Part shown: piece by piece, positions 17,642 through 25,954 of the stretch
Position numbering within the stretch: the first letter of the stretch is position 1
How the letters are laid out: each line of letters opens with the position of its first letter
DNA from: JBGSUZ01 sp043770095
GTDB taxonomy: Bacteria > Bacillota > Clostridia > Peptostreptococcales > Acidaminobacteraceae
Length of the DNA stretch: 45,525 nt
Reading direction: 5' to 3'
Assembly (NCBI GenBank): GCA_043770095.1
Contig: JAYVIR010000047.1
Span: 1-45,525, forward strand
Program-made: the position numbers and the translations under genes
The notes under the pieces: generated by a model
Told to the model about the DNA's origin: nothing
The model's input: the letters and a program-made list of their open reading frames with translations, nothing else
Database searches by the model: none

Positions 17642-18373
17642 TCACCCTCTAATCAACCCCTCACAAAGCGCCAAATCAGCCTTCGTATTCACGCCCTGAG
17701 ATTCAATCAGATTCTCAAGACGATGGGTCTCAACATGGTAGCCGTCGCGTGCGAGAATGCCTGGCAAATCAGTCAAATAGAACTCACTAGCGGCATTGTC
17801 GCTGGTGAGTTTTTTTAATGCGTCAAAAACAAGCGGAGCTCTCACCACATAAACACCCATGTTAAGCTCGGTAATAGCCTTTTGAAGCAGGTTACAGTCC
17901 TTCTCTTCAATAACTTCTACAAAACGCCCGTCTGAACCTCTGATAATGCGCCCATAAGGAAGCGGTGTTTTAGAATCGCCTACCAAAAGGCTACAATCGG
18001 CTTCCTTGTCTAGCTGATGTTTAACCATTTCTTGTAGCGTCTTTTTTGAGAGAAGGGGCATGTCGCCGTAGCAAATGAGCAAGTGACCTTGAAAGTTGGC
18101 TAGAGACGGCTCAGTGACTGCAACCGCATGACCTGTGCCAAGCTGAGAGTCTTGAAGCACATAAGCGTATTCACTCCCCAACTGTGCTTTAACTTGCTCA
18201 GGAAGGAAACCGACAACGATTGTTATGTCAGGTTTCTCTATAAAATCTAAAGCTTGAAGGACATATTCAATTAAAGGTTTGCCATTAGCCCTGCGAAGGA
18301 CTTTTGGCACTTGCGTCTCTTCAGAGGACAACCGTGTCCCTTTTCCGGCGCCGAGAACAATCGCTTTGACCAT
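17642..18373 (-). CDS. GlmU-like nucleotidyltransferase (NDP-sugar pyrophosphorylase), single domain
   Basis: This 243-residue enzyme matches the N-terminal uridylyltransferase half of GlmU: LGAGKGTRLSS...PKVL, QLGTGHAV, CYGDMPLL, LPYGRIIR, EEKD and LNMGVYV. It should couple a sugar-1-phosphate with an NTP (UTP by analogy) in the cytosol. The left-handed helix acetyltransferase domain of GlmU is absent, so it is half the size of GlmU and not a housekeeping copy. The start follows GGAGGG and sits 2 bases after the kinase stop, so the two are translationally close. With the kinase it would make an NDP-sugar from a free sugar in two steps. Sugar identity is unknown. Confidence 0.85.
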   Translation of the reverse strand: MVKAIVLGAGKGTRLSSEETQVPKVLRRANGKPLIEYVLQALDFIEKPDITIVVGFLPEQVKAQLGSEYAYVLQDSQLGTGHAVAVTEPSLANFQGHLLICYGDMPLLSKKTLQEMVKHQLDKEADCSLLVGDSKTPLPYGRIIRGSDGRFVEVIEEKDCNLLQKAITELNMGVYVVRAPLVFDALKKLTSDNAASEFYLTDLPGILARDGYHVETHRLENLIESQGVNTKADLALCEGLIRG

Positions 18374-18375
18374 TA

Positions 18376-19494
18376 TTAATCCCTCCTAACGCCAGTATCC
18401 ATTGAAAGACAAATGCCTGGGAAACCTTGTACAGCAACAGCTTCAAGAATTTGTTCGCTTAACGCTTTAGGCGCATAGACAAAGCAGCAGCCACCACCGC
18501 CAGAACCGTTTATCTTGCCACCATAGGCACCATTTTGAAGCGCCGTTGTTAAGATGGTTTCAATTTTTGGAGTGGAAATGCCCAGACCATCTCGGAGCTG
18601 ATGGTGGTGCTCCGTTAATAGTGCGCCAAAACGGATGTCGTCAAACGTATTTGAGGTGAGCAGTGACAGGGCCTTTGCTCTAAGTTTGTCATTGTTTATT
18701 TGCGTTTGAAGCTTTAAGCGAACCATTTCGGGCAAGCTGTTAAGGATGTCAATGCGATTTGGGTGCTGGTCAAATTCGCGAAGGTGTGAAATGCCAAATG
18801 CCTTGATCAGAGCAAGGCCCTCAAGCACTGGGTCTCTTGCATTTTTTAAGACGGTCGTCGTGTCTTTTTCTTCAAGAGAATCAAACAAGATAAATGTGCC
18901 ACTAAGCGGGGTTGCTAAAGGTTCAATTAGCAGTTCAGCGCCGCCAAAATCCAAATGAACCAGACCGCCGTAGGCAGACGTCAAATGATCCATTTTACCA
19001 CCGGGTTCATTAAATTCGGCCACTTCAGCCTCAAATCCGAGCATCGCAATGGCAGATTTATCGTCTTTAAGGGCAGCATTTTCGGATTCAAGAAGCGCCT
19101 TAATAAGGGCAAGGATCATGGTGGTGGAAGAAGACATGCCTTTCCCAATGGGTATTTCTGAGAGCATTTCAACGTCATAGCCTGTTTTTGGAAACCATCC
19201 ATTATTGAGGAGCGTGTTTACGCTGCTCTTTAAATAATCGCGATTATGAGAATAGGCAATAGGCTGGTCAAGGTCTATCCATAGCTCAGTGGCTTTTATA
19301 GCAGCCCTTTCATCGGAATTCATGCTAAAAATATCGCTATTAATGAGAATATGAAGGCTTCGGTCGTCCCTAGGGGTCACTTTTGCTTTAAAGCGCAAGT
19401 TGACGGCGACGGCAATCACTTCAAGTCCAAGGTAGTCTTGGTGTTCACCGAAGAGGCAGAGCCGACTTGGTGTGGAAACATTTATAGAGGTCAT
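18376..19494 (-). CDS. GHMP family sugar kinase (galactokinase-like)
   Basis: This 372-residue kinase has the three GHMP motifs: RLCLFGEHQDYLGL near the N-terminus (sugar-binding, galactokinase-like GEH.DY), EIPIGKGMSSSTTM (ATP loop), and GGKINGSGGGGCCFV near the C-terminus. It phosphorylates a sugar hydroxyl, probably at C1, in the cytosol. ATG 19494 is preferred because AAAGGA lies 8 bases upstream; a longer form from 19521 would lack such a site. It is followed at once by the nucleotidyltransferase gene. Galactokinase, N-acetylhexosamine kinase or arabino/fucokinase are all compatible. Confidence 0.85.
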   Translation of the reverse strand: MTSINVSTPSRLCLFGEHQDYLGLEVIAVAVNLRFKAKVTPRDDRSLHILINSDIFSMNSDERAAIKATELWIDLDQPIAYSHNRDYLKSSVNTLLNNGWFPKTGYDVEMLSEIPIGKGMSSSTTMILALIKALLESENAALKDDKSAIAMLGFEAEVAEFNEPGGKMDHLTSAYGGLVHLDFGGAELLIEPLATPLSGTFILFDSLEEKDTTTVLKNARDPVLEGLALIKAFGISHLREFDQHPNRIDILNSLPEMVRLKLQTQINNDKLRAKALSLLTSNTFDDIRFGALLTEHHHQLRDGLGISTPKIETILTTALQNGAYGGKINGSGGGGCCFVYAPKALSEQILEAVAVQGFPGICLSMDTGVRRD

Positions 19495-19591
19495 AAGAAT
19501 AGTCCTTTCACAATTAGGCATGAAGCGTTGCTTTTACCTTTAACATACCCGAAATATACGCGCCATGCTATATAATTTTTAACGATATATT

Positions 19592-19612
19592 TGCACTATT
19601 TAACAAAGTGCA
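19592..19612. promoter_or_regulatory. Candidate operator between the kinase and the Gfo/Idh/MocA gene
   Basis: TGCACT-N9-AGTGCA forms a perfect 6-base inverted repeat within the divergent intergenic region, 10 bases before the -35 box of the rightward promoter. No regulator gene is adjacent. Confidence 0.4.
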
Positions 19613-19622
19613 TTATGACGTA

Positions 19623-19651
19623 TCCACAAACGTAAAAAAATCGCTTATAAT
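19623..19651 (+). promoter_or_regulatory. Promoter for the Gfo/Idh/MocA gene
   Basis: A perfect TATAAT (19646-19651) lies 17 bases after TCCACA, a poor -35 box, so activation or the neighbouring palindrome may matter. Confidence 0.55.
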
Positions 19652-19682
19652 CAGAGTAAGTAATAGATTACAGGAGGCTTAC

Positions 19683-20954
19683 ATGAAGAAAATCACAGCC
19701 ATATTAATGGGTGCAGGGGACAGAGGCTTAAACGCTTATGCGCCGTATGCTTTAAAATTTCCAGAAAAACTTGAATTTGTTGCCATAGCGGAACCCGACC
19801 CTGAGAGAAGAGCACATTTTGCAGCGCTTCATAAGATTCCGATGGACAGACAGTTTTCAGACTACACACAGCTGTTAGACCTTCCGAAAATAGCAGATAT
19901 GGCACTTATTTGCACGCAAGACCAAATGCATTTGGACCCAACGCTCAAGTCGCTTGAGAAAGGCTATCATGTGCTGCTGGAAAAACCTATGTCTACCAGT
20001 CCGCTCGAATGTTTGCAAATTCAAGATGCCGCTAATAAGCACCAGAGGCTATTGTCTATTTGCCATGTGCTCAGATATACCAACTTCTTTAGCACGCTTA
20101 AAAAGCTTTTAGAGGATAATGCCATTGGGCAGCTAGTGTCTATTCAACATAACGAAAACGTAGGATACTTCCATCAGGCACACAGTTTTGTCAGAGGCAA
20201 CTGGAGAAATTCTAAGGAGAGCAGTCCGATGATTCTTGCAAAGTGTTGCCACGACATGGACATTATGCATTACTTGGCAGGTTCGCCGTGCAAAAATATT
20301 GCTTCATTTGGGTCGTTGATGCACTTTAAAGCAGAAAACGCCCCAGAGGGCGCCCCAAATTATTGCTTGGACGGTTGCCCCATTGAAGACACCTGCGCTT
20401 TTTATGCGCCCAAACAATATTTAACCGACAATGTGGCTTGGCCAACCTCGGTTATTTCAAATGACACAAGCCACGAAGCCAGATGGAACGCCCTAAAAAA
20501 TGGCCCTTACGGCAGATGTGTCTACAAATGCGACAACGACGTCGTTGACCATCAAGTGGTTTCCATCGAGTTTGAGAATGGGATTACGGCAGCGTTTACG
20601 ATGTCTGCTTTTACCATGACTTGCACACGCACCATTAAATTGATGGGGACAAAGGGTGAAATTAGAGGTTCAATGGAGCGTAATGAGATTCAGGTACATG
20701 ATTTTGAAACTGGGAACAATGTGACCATCGATTTGTCAAAACCAATATCAGGTCATGGCGGCGGCGATTTTGGGATTATTTCTGATTATGTAAAACTCCT
20801 GCAAGTTGAAGGTCGTAAGGGTTTAACCACTGTGGAACACTCTGTAGAGAGTCATATGATGGCATTTGCGGCAGAAAAGTCCCGTATTGAAGGCGGCGTG
20901 GTCAATCTCAAAAAATACATGCAAACGCTAAAGGAGAACGCGCAGGGTTATTAA
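19683..20954 (+). CDS. Gfo/Idh/MocA family oxidoreductase
   Basis: This 423-residue NAD(P)-dependent enzyme opens with a Rossmann fold (ILMGAGDRG), has the family's lysine in LLEKPMS, and the substrate-site pattern KCCHDMDIMHYL. It is longer than the usual 330-380 residues because of an inserted cysteine-rich segment around 220-285 (NYCLDGCPIEDTCAF, then GRCVYKCDNDVVDH), as in a subgroup that may bind metal there. These enzymes oxidise or reduce sugars, inositols or their derivatives. ATG 19683 follows CAGGAGG by 6 bases. It is divergent from the sugar kinase and nucleotidyltransferase, suggesting a common sugar or glycoside pathway. Confidence 0.87.
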   Translation: MKKITAILMGAGDRGLNAYAPYALKFPEKLEFVAIAEPDPERRAHFAALHKIPMDRQFSDYTQLLDLPKIADMALICTQDQMHLDPTLKSLEKGYHVLLEKPMSTSPLECLQIQDAANKHQRLLSICHVLRYTNFFSTLKKLLEDNAIGQLVSIQHNENVGYFHQAHSFVRGNWRNSKESSPMILAKCCHDMDIMHYLAGSPCKNIASFGSLMHFKAENAPEGAPNYCLDGCPIEDTCAFYAPKQYLTDNVAWPTSVISNDTSHEARWNALKNGPYGRCVYKCDNDVVDHQVVSIEFENGITAAFTMSAFTMTCTRTIKLMGTKGEIRGSMERNEIQVHDFETGNNVTIDLSKPISGHGGGDFGIISDYVKLLQVEGRKGLTTVEHSVESHMMAFAAEKSRIEGGVVNLKKYMQTLKENAQGY

Positions 20955-20957
20955 CAA

Positions 20958-21025
20958 GAAAAAAGGCTGCCTATGTGAGGTGTTCAAATATTATTTGAAC
21001 TGCAATAGGTAGCCTTTTAATTTTG
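20958..21025. terminator. Bidirectional intrinsic terminator
   Basis: An outer stem AAAGGCTGCCTAT / ATAGGTAGCCTTTT (one mismatch) encloses an inner stem GTTCAAAT-att-ATTTGAAC. T runs on both strands serve the Gfo/Idh/MocA gene and the converging MFS gene. Confidence 0.82.
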
Positions 21026-21054
21026 ATTATAAAATTTTGCAGTGTGGAAATTGC

Positions 21055-23391
21055 TTATTTTGCAATTTCTGATAATAAACTTTCTTCAATTAAGTCTGAA
21101 TCCGAAACAATACGTTTTGGATCTTTATAAAATGCCAATACGATAATCCCAAGACCGCTGAGAAGTGCAACGAGTAAATACATTTGCGTAAAGCCTTTGT
21201 TTAAGCCACTTTGGAAGGTTGATTGGATGCTTGGCGAAAGGTCTTTTAAAGCATTGAGATAGCTTTGTTTTGAGTCTTTAAAAGCGCCAGGAATGGCGTC
21301 TCTAATTTCAACCATTTTATTGCTGGTTTTTGTAAGAAGGTCTTTTCGCGCTGCAATTGCTGTTATACCATCTTGCATACCTGTTTGACCGCTTTGAATA
21401 CCTTTAATGGCTTCTACCATGCCAGTTTGCGCTTTGACTATATCATTGTATCTTTGGAGAAGCGCATTTTTTTGGATTTTAGTAGAGGCAATTTTAGCAC
21501 TCATAGCGTTTGCTTGTGCTTTGAGGCCAGGATTAGGCGTAAATTTTAAAGCGGATTGTAGTCCCTTAAGGGCTTGGTTCATGCCGTCAATGCCTTTTTG
21601 AGTGCCGTTGATGCCATTTTGTATGCCTATTTTAGCAGCATCTAAATCTTTAATATTTTTTTGTAGCGCCAATTCTTTTGCATGAAGCGCTGTTTTCTGA
21701 TCGGTTAAAGAAACACTGGCTTTGTCCATTTCTGTGATGCCCGTGTTCATGCCGTCAATACCATTTTGTATGCCGCCTTGAATTTGCGCGATCAACTCAG
21801 GTGTTACACTGCTTGAATACATTTCGTCCGCAAAGTTGACAATGACGGTTGGAATGGTTGTAACGTCTGCCTTTTTAAAAGCATCGACTAAATTTTGAGG
21901 AATTGGGGCACCTTTTTTATTCATAGTTGAGCTATTTGTTCCAGCCATTTGTTTATCGATGTCTAGCATTGCAGGATCAATACGCTTCATGAGCTCTGGG
22001 TCTTTTTTGATCTGTTCGAGAAGGGGCTTGATTTCGTCTACTTGTCGAATGACCAATTGACTTGGAGGCTGTGGCAATTGGTTCATCAGTTCTGGCTGTA
22101 AATTAGAACCAGCTGCTGCAAGGAAGCCTATCATAATCGCCGGAGAGATGATGGTGCCAATTGAGCGAATGAGAGACAAAGTCGCAAGTGCTGAGTTGGA
22201 TTCGCTCTTAGGAACAGCATTTAATACCATATAGTTGAGTGGCGTTCCCATTGTGAAGCCCATGCCTAGTCCCATAAAGAATAATGCGATAAAGACTGTC
22301 CATATATTCATATACGAAGTGGCGACAAAGGCGAGGAATAGACCTCCTGCTAAGTTGAATGAGAAACCTGCCATCAATACGATTTTGGCACCATATTTGT
22401 CGACGAATTTACCGCTAAGAGGTGCGCCAATACCAGCGAATACCCCTAGAAGCGTTACGAAATAACCGCCGCTGCCAGTTTTGATTTTAAGTGCATTTTC
22501 CGCGAACTGAGGGACGAAAATCATACCCATCATGGCAATACCTACGAGAATACCGGTGATATAGGTGATGACCATATTTTTGTCTGCAAAGTAGCTAAGG
22601 TTAAGAATTGGGTCTGCAGCCCGTTTTTCAATGAAGACGAGGACAGGCACTAGCGCAAGGAACAACAATAAATATGGGTAAACATCAATGCTTTGAATCG
22701 AGTTTGCAAAGTCAAAGAATTTTAATTTTGTAAGACCATACATGAGTGAAAGAATCATTGATGTTAAAACAACCGTACCAGTGATGTCCATTTTTTTAAC
22801 CACTTCAGCGCGATGGTTCTCTAAAGTGAAAATACCAGCAATGACAATGAAAATACTGATTGGAACGTTAATAAGGAATAACCAGCTCCAACCTTGATTG
22901 CCTGCAATGCCTAAAATGGCGCTGCCTGCACTTGAACCGAGAATGTTGGCAATACCGTAAACCCCACCAACGAGGCCGAGTGCCATGCCACGTTTTTCAG
23001 GTGGGAAGCTTGTGCCAATTTGAGCGGTTACAATCGGCATAATGCCACCGCCACCAAAAGCTTGGATGACTCTTCCAAATAGTAAAATTGCAAATGAATC
23101 TGTGGTGGAGGCAAGGGCGCATATGAGTGAGCCTGTACCAAATAGAACGATGCTGACCATATACATGACCTTGCTGCCATAGCGGTCAGCCAACTTGCCT
23201 GTAATGGGAATAGAAGCGGCATATGCCAGAGTAAAGATGGTGATCATCCAGATACCGATACTTTCAGAGACACCTAATTGTGTTTGAATAACGCTTCGTG
23301 CGGGGGTCACAATTCCAGTGTCGAGTGCACCCATAAATAGTCCTAATAGGTATAATACCAAGATCCATGACGTTTTCTTCTTCGTTTTCAT
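21055..23391 (-). CDS. DHA2-type MFS drug/H+ antiporter with large extracytoplasmic coiled-coil insertion
   Basis: This 778-residue transporter carries a DHA2 (14-helix) MFS core: TGIVTPARSVIQTQLG in helix 1, GKLADRYGSK as motif A, and a second GKFVDKYGAK half-way. Ordinary family members have about 480-550 residues. Here about 300 residues (roughly 430-732) are inserted before the last helix. They are helical and glycine-spaced, with recurring GIQNGIDGMN, GIQNGINGTQKGIDGMN and GIQSGQTGMQDGI, like the linker repeats of YhgE/Pip-type membrane proteins. The insertion should lie outside the membrane. Proton-driven efflux of toxic compounds is the family role. The ATG follows AGGAGGG by 6 bases. 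A promoter, two palindromes and a hairpin precede it. Confidence 0.85.
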   Translation of the reverse strand: MKTKKKTSWILVLYLLGLFMGALDTGIVTPARSVIQTQLGVSESIGIWMITIFTLAYAASIPITGKLADRYGSKVMYMVSIVLFGTGSLICALASTTDSFAILLFGRVIQAFGGGGIMPIVTAQIGTSFPPEKRGMALGLVGGVYGIANILGSSAGSAILGIAGNQGWSWLFLINVPISIFIVIAGIFTLENHRAEVVKKMDITGTVVLTSMILSLMYGLTKLKFFDFANSIQSIDVYPYLLLFLALVPVLVFIEKRAADPILNLSYFADKNMVITYITGILVGIAMMGMIFVPQFAENALKIKTGSGGYFVTLLGVFAGIGAPLSGKFVDKYGAKIVLMAGFSFNLAGGLFLAFVATSYMNIWTVFIALFFMGLGMGFTMGTPLNYMVLNAVPKSESNSALATLSLIRSIGTIISPAIMIGFLAAAGSNLQPELMNQLPQPPSQLVIRQVDEIKPLLEQIKKDPELMKRIDPAMLDIDKQMAGTNSSTMNKKGAPIPQNLVDAFKKADVTTIPTVIVNFADEMYSSSVTPELIAQIQGGIQNGIDGMNTGITEMDKASVSLTDQKTALHAKELALQKNIKDLDAAKIGIQNGINGTQKGIDGMNQALKGLQSALKFTPNPGLKAQANAMSAKIASTKIQKNALLQRYNDIVKAQTGMVEAIKGIQSGQTGMQDGITAIAARKDLLTKTSNKMVEIRDAIPGAFKDSKQSYLNALKDLSPSIQSTFQSGLNKGFTQMYLLVALLSGLGIIVLAFYKDPKRIVSDSDLIEESLLSEIAK

Positions 23392-23411
23392 ATAAGCCCT
23401 CCTGGTTTATT

Positions 23412-23424
23412 TGAACATTGTTCA
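23412..23424. promoter_or_regulatory. Operator-like palindrome 2, upstream of the MFS gene
   Basis: TGAAC-ATT-GTTCA is a perfect inverted repeat between the leader hairpin and the ribosome binding site. It has the same half-sites as the palindrome at 23474-23486; the centres are 62 bases apart, about six helical turns. Confidence 0.65.
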
Positions 23425-23433
23425 TTTATGTTT

Positions 23434-23461
23434 TAAAAAAATCGGATTTCTGCGAAATCCG
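23434..23461 (-). terminator. Intrinsic terminator/attenuator in the MFS leader
   Basis: On the minus strand CGGATTTC-GCA-GAAATCCG is followed by a run of seven T residues. It lies after the MFS promoter and before the gene, so it can stop both read-through from the kinase gene and the MFS transcript itself. Confidence 0.75.
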
Positions 23462-23473
23462 TTGAATATTTAT

Positions 23474-23486
23474 TGAACTAAGTTCA
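23474..23486. promoter_or_regulatory. Operator-like palindrome 1 at the MFS promoter
   Basis: TGAAC-TAA-GTTCA is a perfect inverted repeat touching the -10 box and covering the expected transcript start. The shape fits a TetR- or MarR-type dimer. Confidence 0.7.
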
Positions 23487-23514
23487 TAATACTCCTATAA
23501 ATAATGATTGTCAA
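23486..23514 (-). promoter_or_regulatory. Sigma-A promoter for the MFS gene
   Basis: On the minus strand a consensus TTGACA (23514-23509) and TATTAT (23491-23486) are exactly 17 bases apart. It begins 15 bases after the kinase stop codon. Confidence 0.78.
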
Positions 23515-23529
23515 CACTAGTTGTAATGA

Positions 23530-25134
23530 TTACAAATTATTTTTTTCTTTGCATAAAATACAGGTAAAATAAAAACAACTTCCTTCTGCATCGCTCTCAA
23601 CCCATATTTCACCATTCATAAGTTCAACAAGTTGCTTAGAAATAGCAAGACCCAGTCCACTACCCGAAAAGGCATTGGAGTCAGCGTTATCCAGCTGCTT
23701 AAATCGATTGAATAATAATTCTTTTTGATTCCGGGCAATGCCTATACCTGTATCTTTAACTGCGAATTGTAATGTGAGTTGATTCGAAGTCTCTTCTATT
23801 AAAGTAGCCGATACTGAAATACCGCCTTTCGGTGTAAATTTCACTGCATTTCCAATAAGATTTGAAAGAATTTGTCGAATTCTAAACGAATCTCCTAAGA
23901 TGGATTTTGGAATGTTTTCAGCAATGGAATAGTTAATTTGTAGTCCTTTTAAATAAATAGATGCTTTAAATAGGTTCACGACATCTTTGATAAGATTGAT
24001 TATGTTAAAAGAAAGAATCGTAAGTTCAAGTTTATTTGCCTCAGCTTTTGAAAAATCGAGCACATCGTCAACCAAATCTAAAAGTGATTCAGTAGAAGAC
24101 TTTCCTATTGTCATATAGTCCATGACTTCATCAGAAAGCTCAGATAACATGGCAAGCTGAAAAGCACCCATAATGCCGTTCATAGGGGTTCTGATTTCGT
24201 GAGATATATTGGCTAAGAAGTTGCTTTTTGCAAGGTTAGCGTCTTCAGCCGCTTTTGTCGCTTTAAGCAGCTCTTCTTCAAGCAATCTGCGCTCAAGTTC
24301 GCCAGAGGCTCTTGCGCTAACAATTTCTAAGAGCATCTCGGAAATTCGAGGATTCTTAAGTGGTTTTCGACTGATGGTTGCAATTAGCCCAATTGGGCGC
24401 CCAACCCGATTAAATAAAGTGGTGCCAACGTAGCTTTCTGCGAGCATTTCTTGGAGAAATTCATCGTTTGGGAAAAGTGATTTTACATTTTCGGGGAAAG
24501 TACAAATGCATTTTCCTACTAAGGCGCCACAAGGCGTATCTTTTAATGAATAAGAGACATTGTCTTCAAACTTGCCATCGTAGAAAACAGCAAGCGTCTG
24601 GGCTGTAAGATTATCGCCTTCTAAACGATCAATACAGATATATTCCATCTCTAATTTTTCAGAAATAAAGCGCGCTAATTCGTAGAAGAAATCTTCGCTA
24701 GGCGAAAAATAGAGTTGTGAAAGAAAATGCAACGATTCTTCCATTTTTTTTCTTTCTGAAATGTTGCGCACAATACTGACAATAATACGCTCATCATTAT
24801 AATTTGCGCCTTGTGAGCTAACTTCTACTGGAAGAGCAGAACCGTCCTTATGAAAGTGTATGGTTTCAAATAAATGACCTTCACTTTCTGCATACGAGAG
24901 TTGTTTTAGTACCAACTCCTTTTCGTAAAAGCGGCGAATATCCATAATGGTGAGTGATAAAAACTCTTCTGAAGTATATCCATACATTCGAATGGCAGCG
25001 TTATTGACATCCAGAATTTTTCCGTTTTTAGCTATAAAAAATATCGCATCAATGGCATGTTCAGAAAGCAATTGGTATTTGGTTGAGCGTTCTTCCATTG
25101 TCTCGCTACTGCAATCGTATTGATTACTATCCAT
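23530..25134 (-). CDS. PAS-GAF sensor histidine kinase
   Basis: This 534-residue kinase has no membrane segment, so it senses in the cytosol. Domains in order: PAS (about 20-130, with NNAAIRMYGYTSEEF), GAF-like (about 135-285), a short coiled coil, HisKA with H312 in NISHEIRTPMNG, and HATPase with ILSNLIGNAVKFT, DTGIGI and GSGLGLAIS. No receiver is attached and no response regulator gene is adjacent, so its partner is elsewhere (an orphan kinase). ATG 25134 is preferred because GGGAG lies 8 bases upstream; the GTG at 25143 overlaps the site. The MFS gene follows with its own promoter. A short palindrome TTGTAA-TGA-TTACAA covers its stop codon. Confidence 0.9.
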   Translation of the reverse strand: MDSNQYDCSSETMEERSTKYQLLSEHAIDAIFFIAKNGKILDVNNAAIRMYGYTSEEFLSLTIMDIRRFYEKELVLKQLSYAESEGHLFETIHFHKDGSALPVEVSSQGANYNDERIIVSIVRNISERKKMEESLHFLSQLYFSPSEDFFYELARFISEKLEMEYICIDRLEGDNLTAQTLAVFYDGKFEDNVSYSLKDTPCGALVGKCICTFPENVKSLFPNDEFLQEMLAESYVGTTLFNRVGRPIGLIATISRKPLKNPRISEMLLEIVSARASGELERRLLEEELLKATKAAEDANLAKSNFLANISHEIRTPMNGIMGAFQLAMLSELSDEVMDYMTIGKSSTESLLDLVDDVLDFSKAEANKLELTILSFNIINLIKDVVNLFKASIYLKGLQINYSIAENIPKSILGDSFRIRQILSNLIGNAVKFTPKGGISVSATLIEETSNQLTLQFAVKDTGIGIARNQKELLFNRFKQLDNADSNAFSGSGLGLAISKQLVELMNGEIWVESDAEGSCFYFTCILCKEKNNL

Positions 25135-25227
25135 AAGTTCCACTCCCGTTTAAAGTAAAGTTACACAGAATTAATACCCAAGTCACTCGTAAAAAAACGC
25201 CGAAATGTAGAATCATGAGATTTAGCT

Positions 25228-25255
25228 TAAATTGCATTGGCTCAGATGCAATTTA
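25228..25255. promoter_or_regulatory. Operator-like inverted repeat over the -35 box of the YczE-like gene
   Basis: TAAATTGCAT-N8-ATGCAATTTA is a perfect 10-base inverted repeat. It covers the -35 region of the promoter at 25237-25264, the placement expected for a repressor site. Confidence 0.65.
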
Positions 25256-25264
25256 GGTTATAAT
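25237..25264 (+). promoter_or_regulatory. Promoter of the YczE-like/FAD dehydrogenase operon
   Basis: A perfect TATAAT (25259-25264) follows TTGGCT by 16 bases. The start codon is 36 bases downstream. Confidence 0.68.
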
Positions 25265-25300
25265 AGATTGAACAATATATAATTTGTTTTGGAGGATCTT

Positions 25301-25945
25301 ATGAAATCATTTATAAACAAAATTGTGAGACTATTTACTGGACTCGCGCTCTATGCACTCGGCATTGTCTGTACCATAAATGCCAATCTAGGATTGTCCC
25401 CCTGGGATGTTTTTCATCAAGGGGTTTCAAGACTTTCTGGAATTACGATGGGGCAGGCAAGCATTTCAGTCGGTTTAGTAATTGTCCTTTTAGATTGGGC
25501 ATTTGGAGAACGTGTGGGACTTGGCACCATTTGCAATATGTTCTTTATAGGCCTATTCATGGATGTGCTCATGATCAATAATCTTATTCCCCATTTTGAC
25601 AATATGCTTGCACGTTTTGCGATGCTCTTTTTGGGGATGTTCATCATTGGCATAGCGAGTTACTTCTATATTGGGGCTGGGCTGGGCTCAGGTCCTCGAG
25701 ATGGTCTGATGCTCGCACTCACTAAAAAAACGGGCAAATCAGTTAGATTTATCAGAAATAGCATAGAAGCAACGGTTTTAGTGATTGGCTATTTTTTAGG
25801 TGGTTCATTCGGACTGGGCACGCTTATTATGGTTTTCGGTGGCGGTTACTTTGTTCAATTTGCCTTTAAGTGTTTTAAATTTAATGTCACCACGGTAAAG
25901 CATGTTTTTATAGACGATTATGTAAAGTCATTGTGCAAAAATTAG
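25301..25945 (+). CDS. YczE/YyaS/YitT-type integral membrane protein
   Basis: This 214-residue protein has five or six hydrophobic helices and the signature of the YczE-like group: ANLGLSPWDVFHQGVS near the N-terminus and its echo GAGLGSGPRDGLMLAL in the second half, an internal duplication. Transport has been proposed for such proteins, but no substrate is established. ATG 25301 follows GGAGG by 5 bases; the TTG at 25289 lies in the binding site. It is 9 bases before the FAD-dependent dehydrogenase gene, so the two form an operon under a palindrome-controlled promoter. Confidence 0.82.
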   Translation: MKSFINKIVRLFTGLALYALGIVCTINANLGLSPWDVFHQGVSRLSGITMGQASISVGLVIVLLDWAFGERVGLGTICNMFFIGLFMDVLMINNLIPHFDNMLARFAMLFLGMFIIGIASYFYIGAGLGSGPRDGLMLALTKKTGKSVRFIRNSIEATVLVIGYFLGGSFGLGTLIMVFGGGYFVQFAFKCFKFNVTTVKHVFIDDYVKSLCKN

Positions 25946-25954
25946 GAGAAAATA

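Noticed and set aside
23521..23535. Palindrome TTGTAA-TGA-TTACAA at the kinase stop codon as a further operator
   Set aside because: It is partly coding, lies outside the MFS promoter and differs from the TGAAC/GTTCA sites; there is too little support to list it as a feature.
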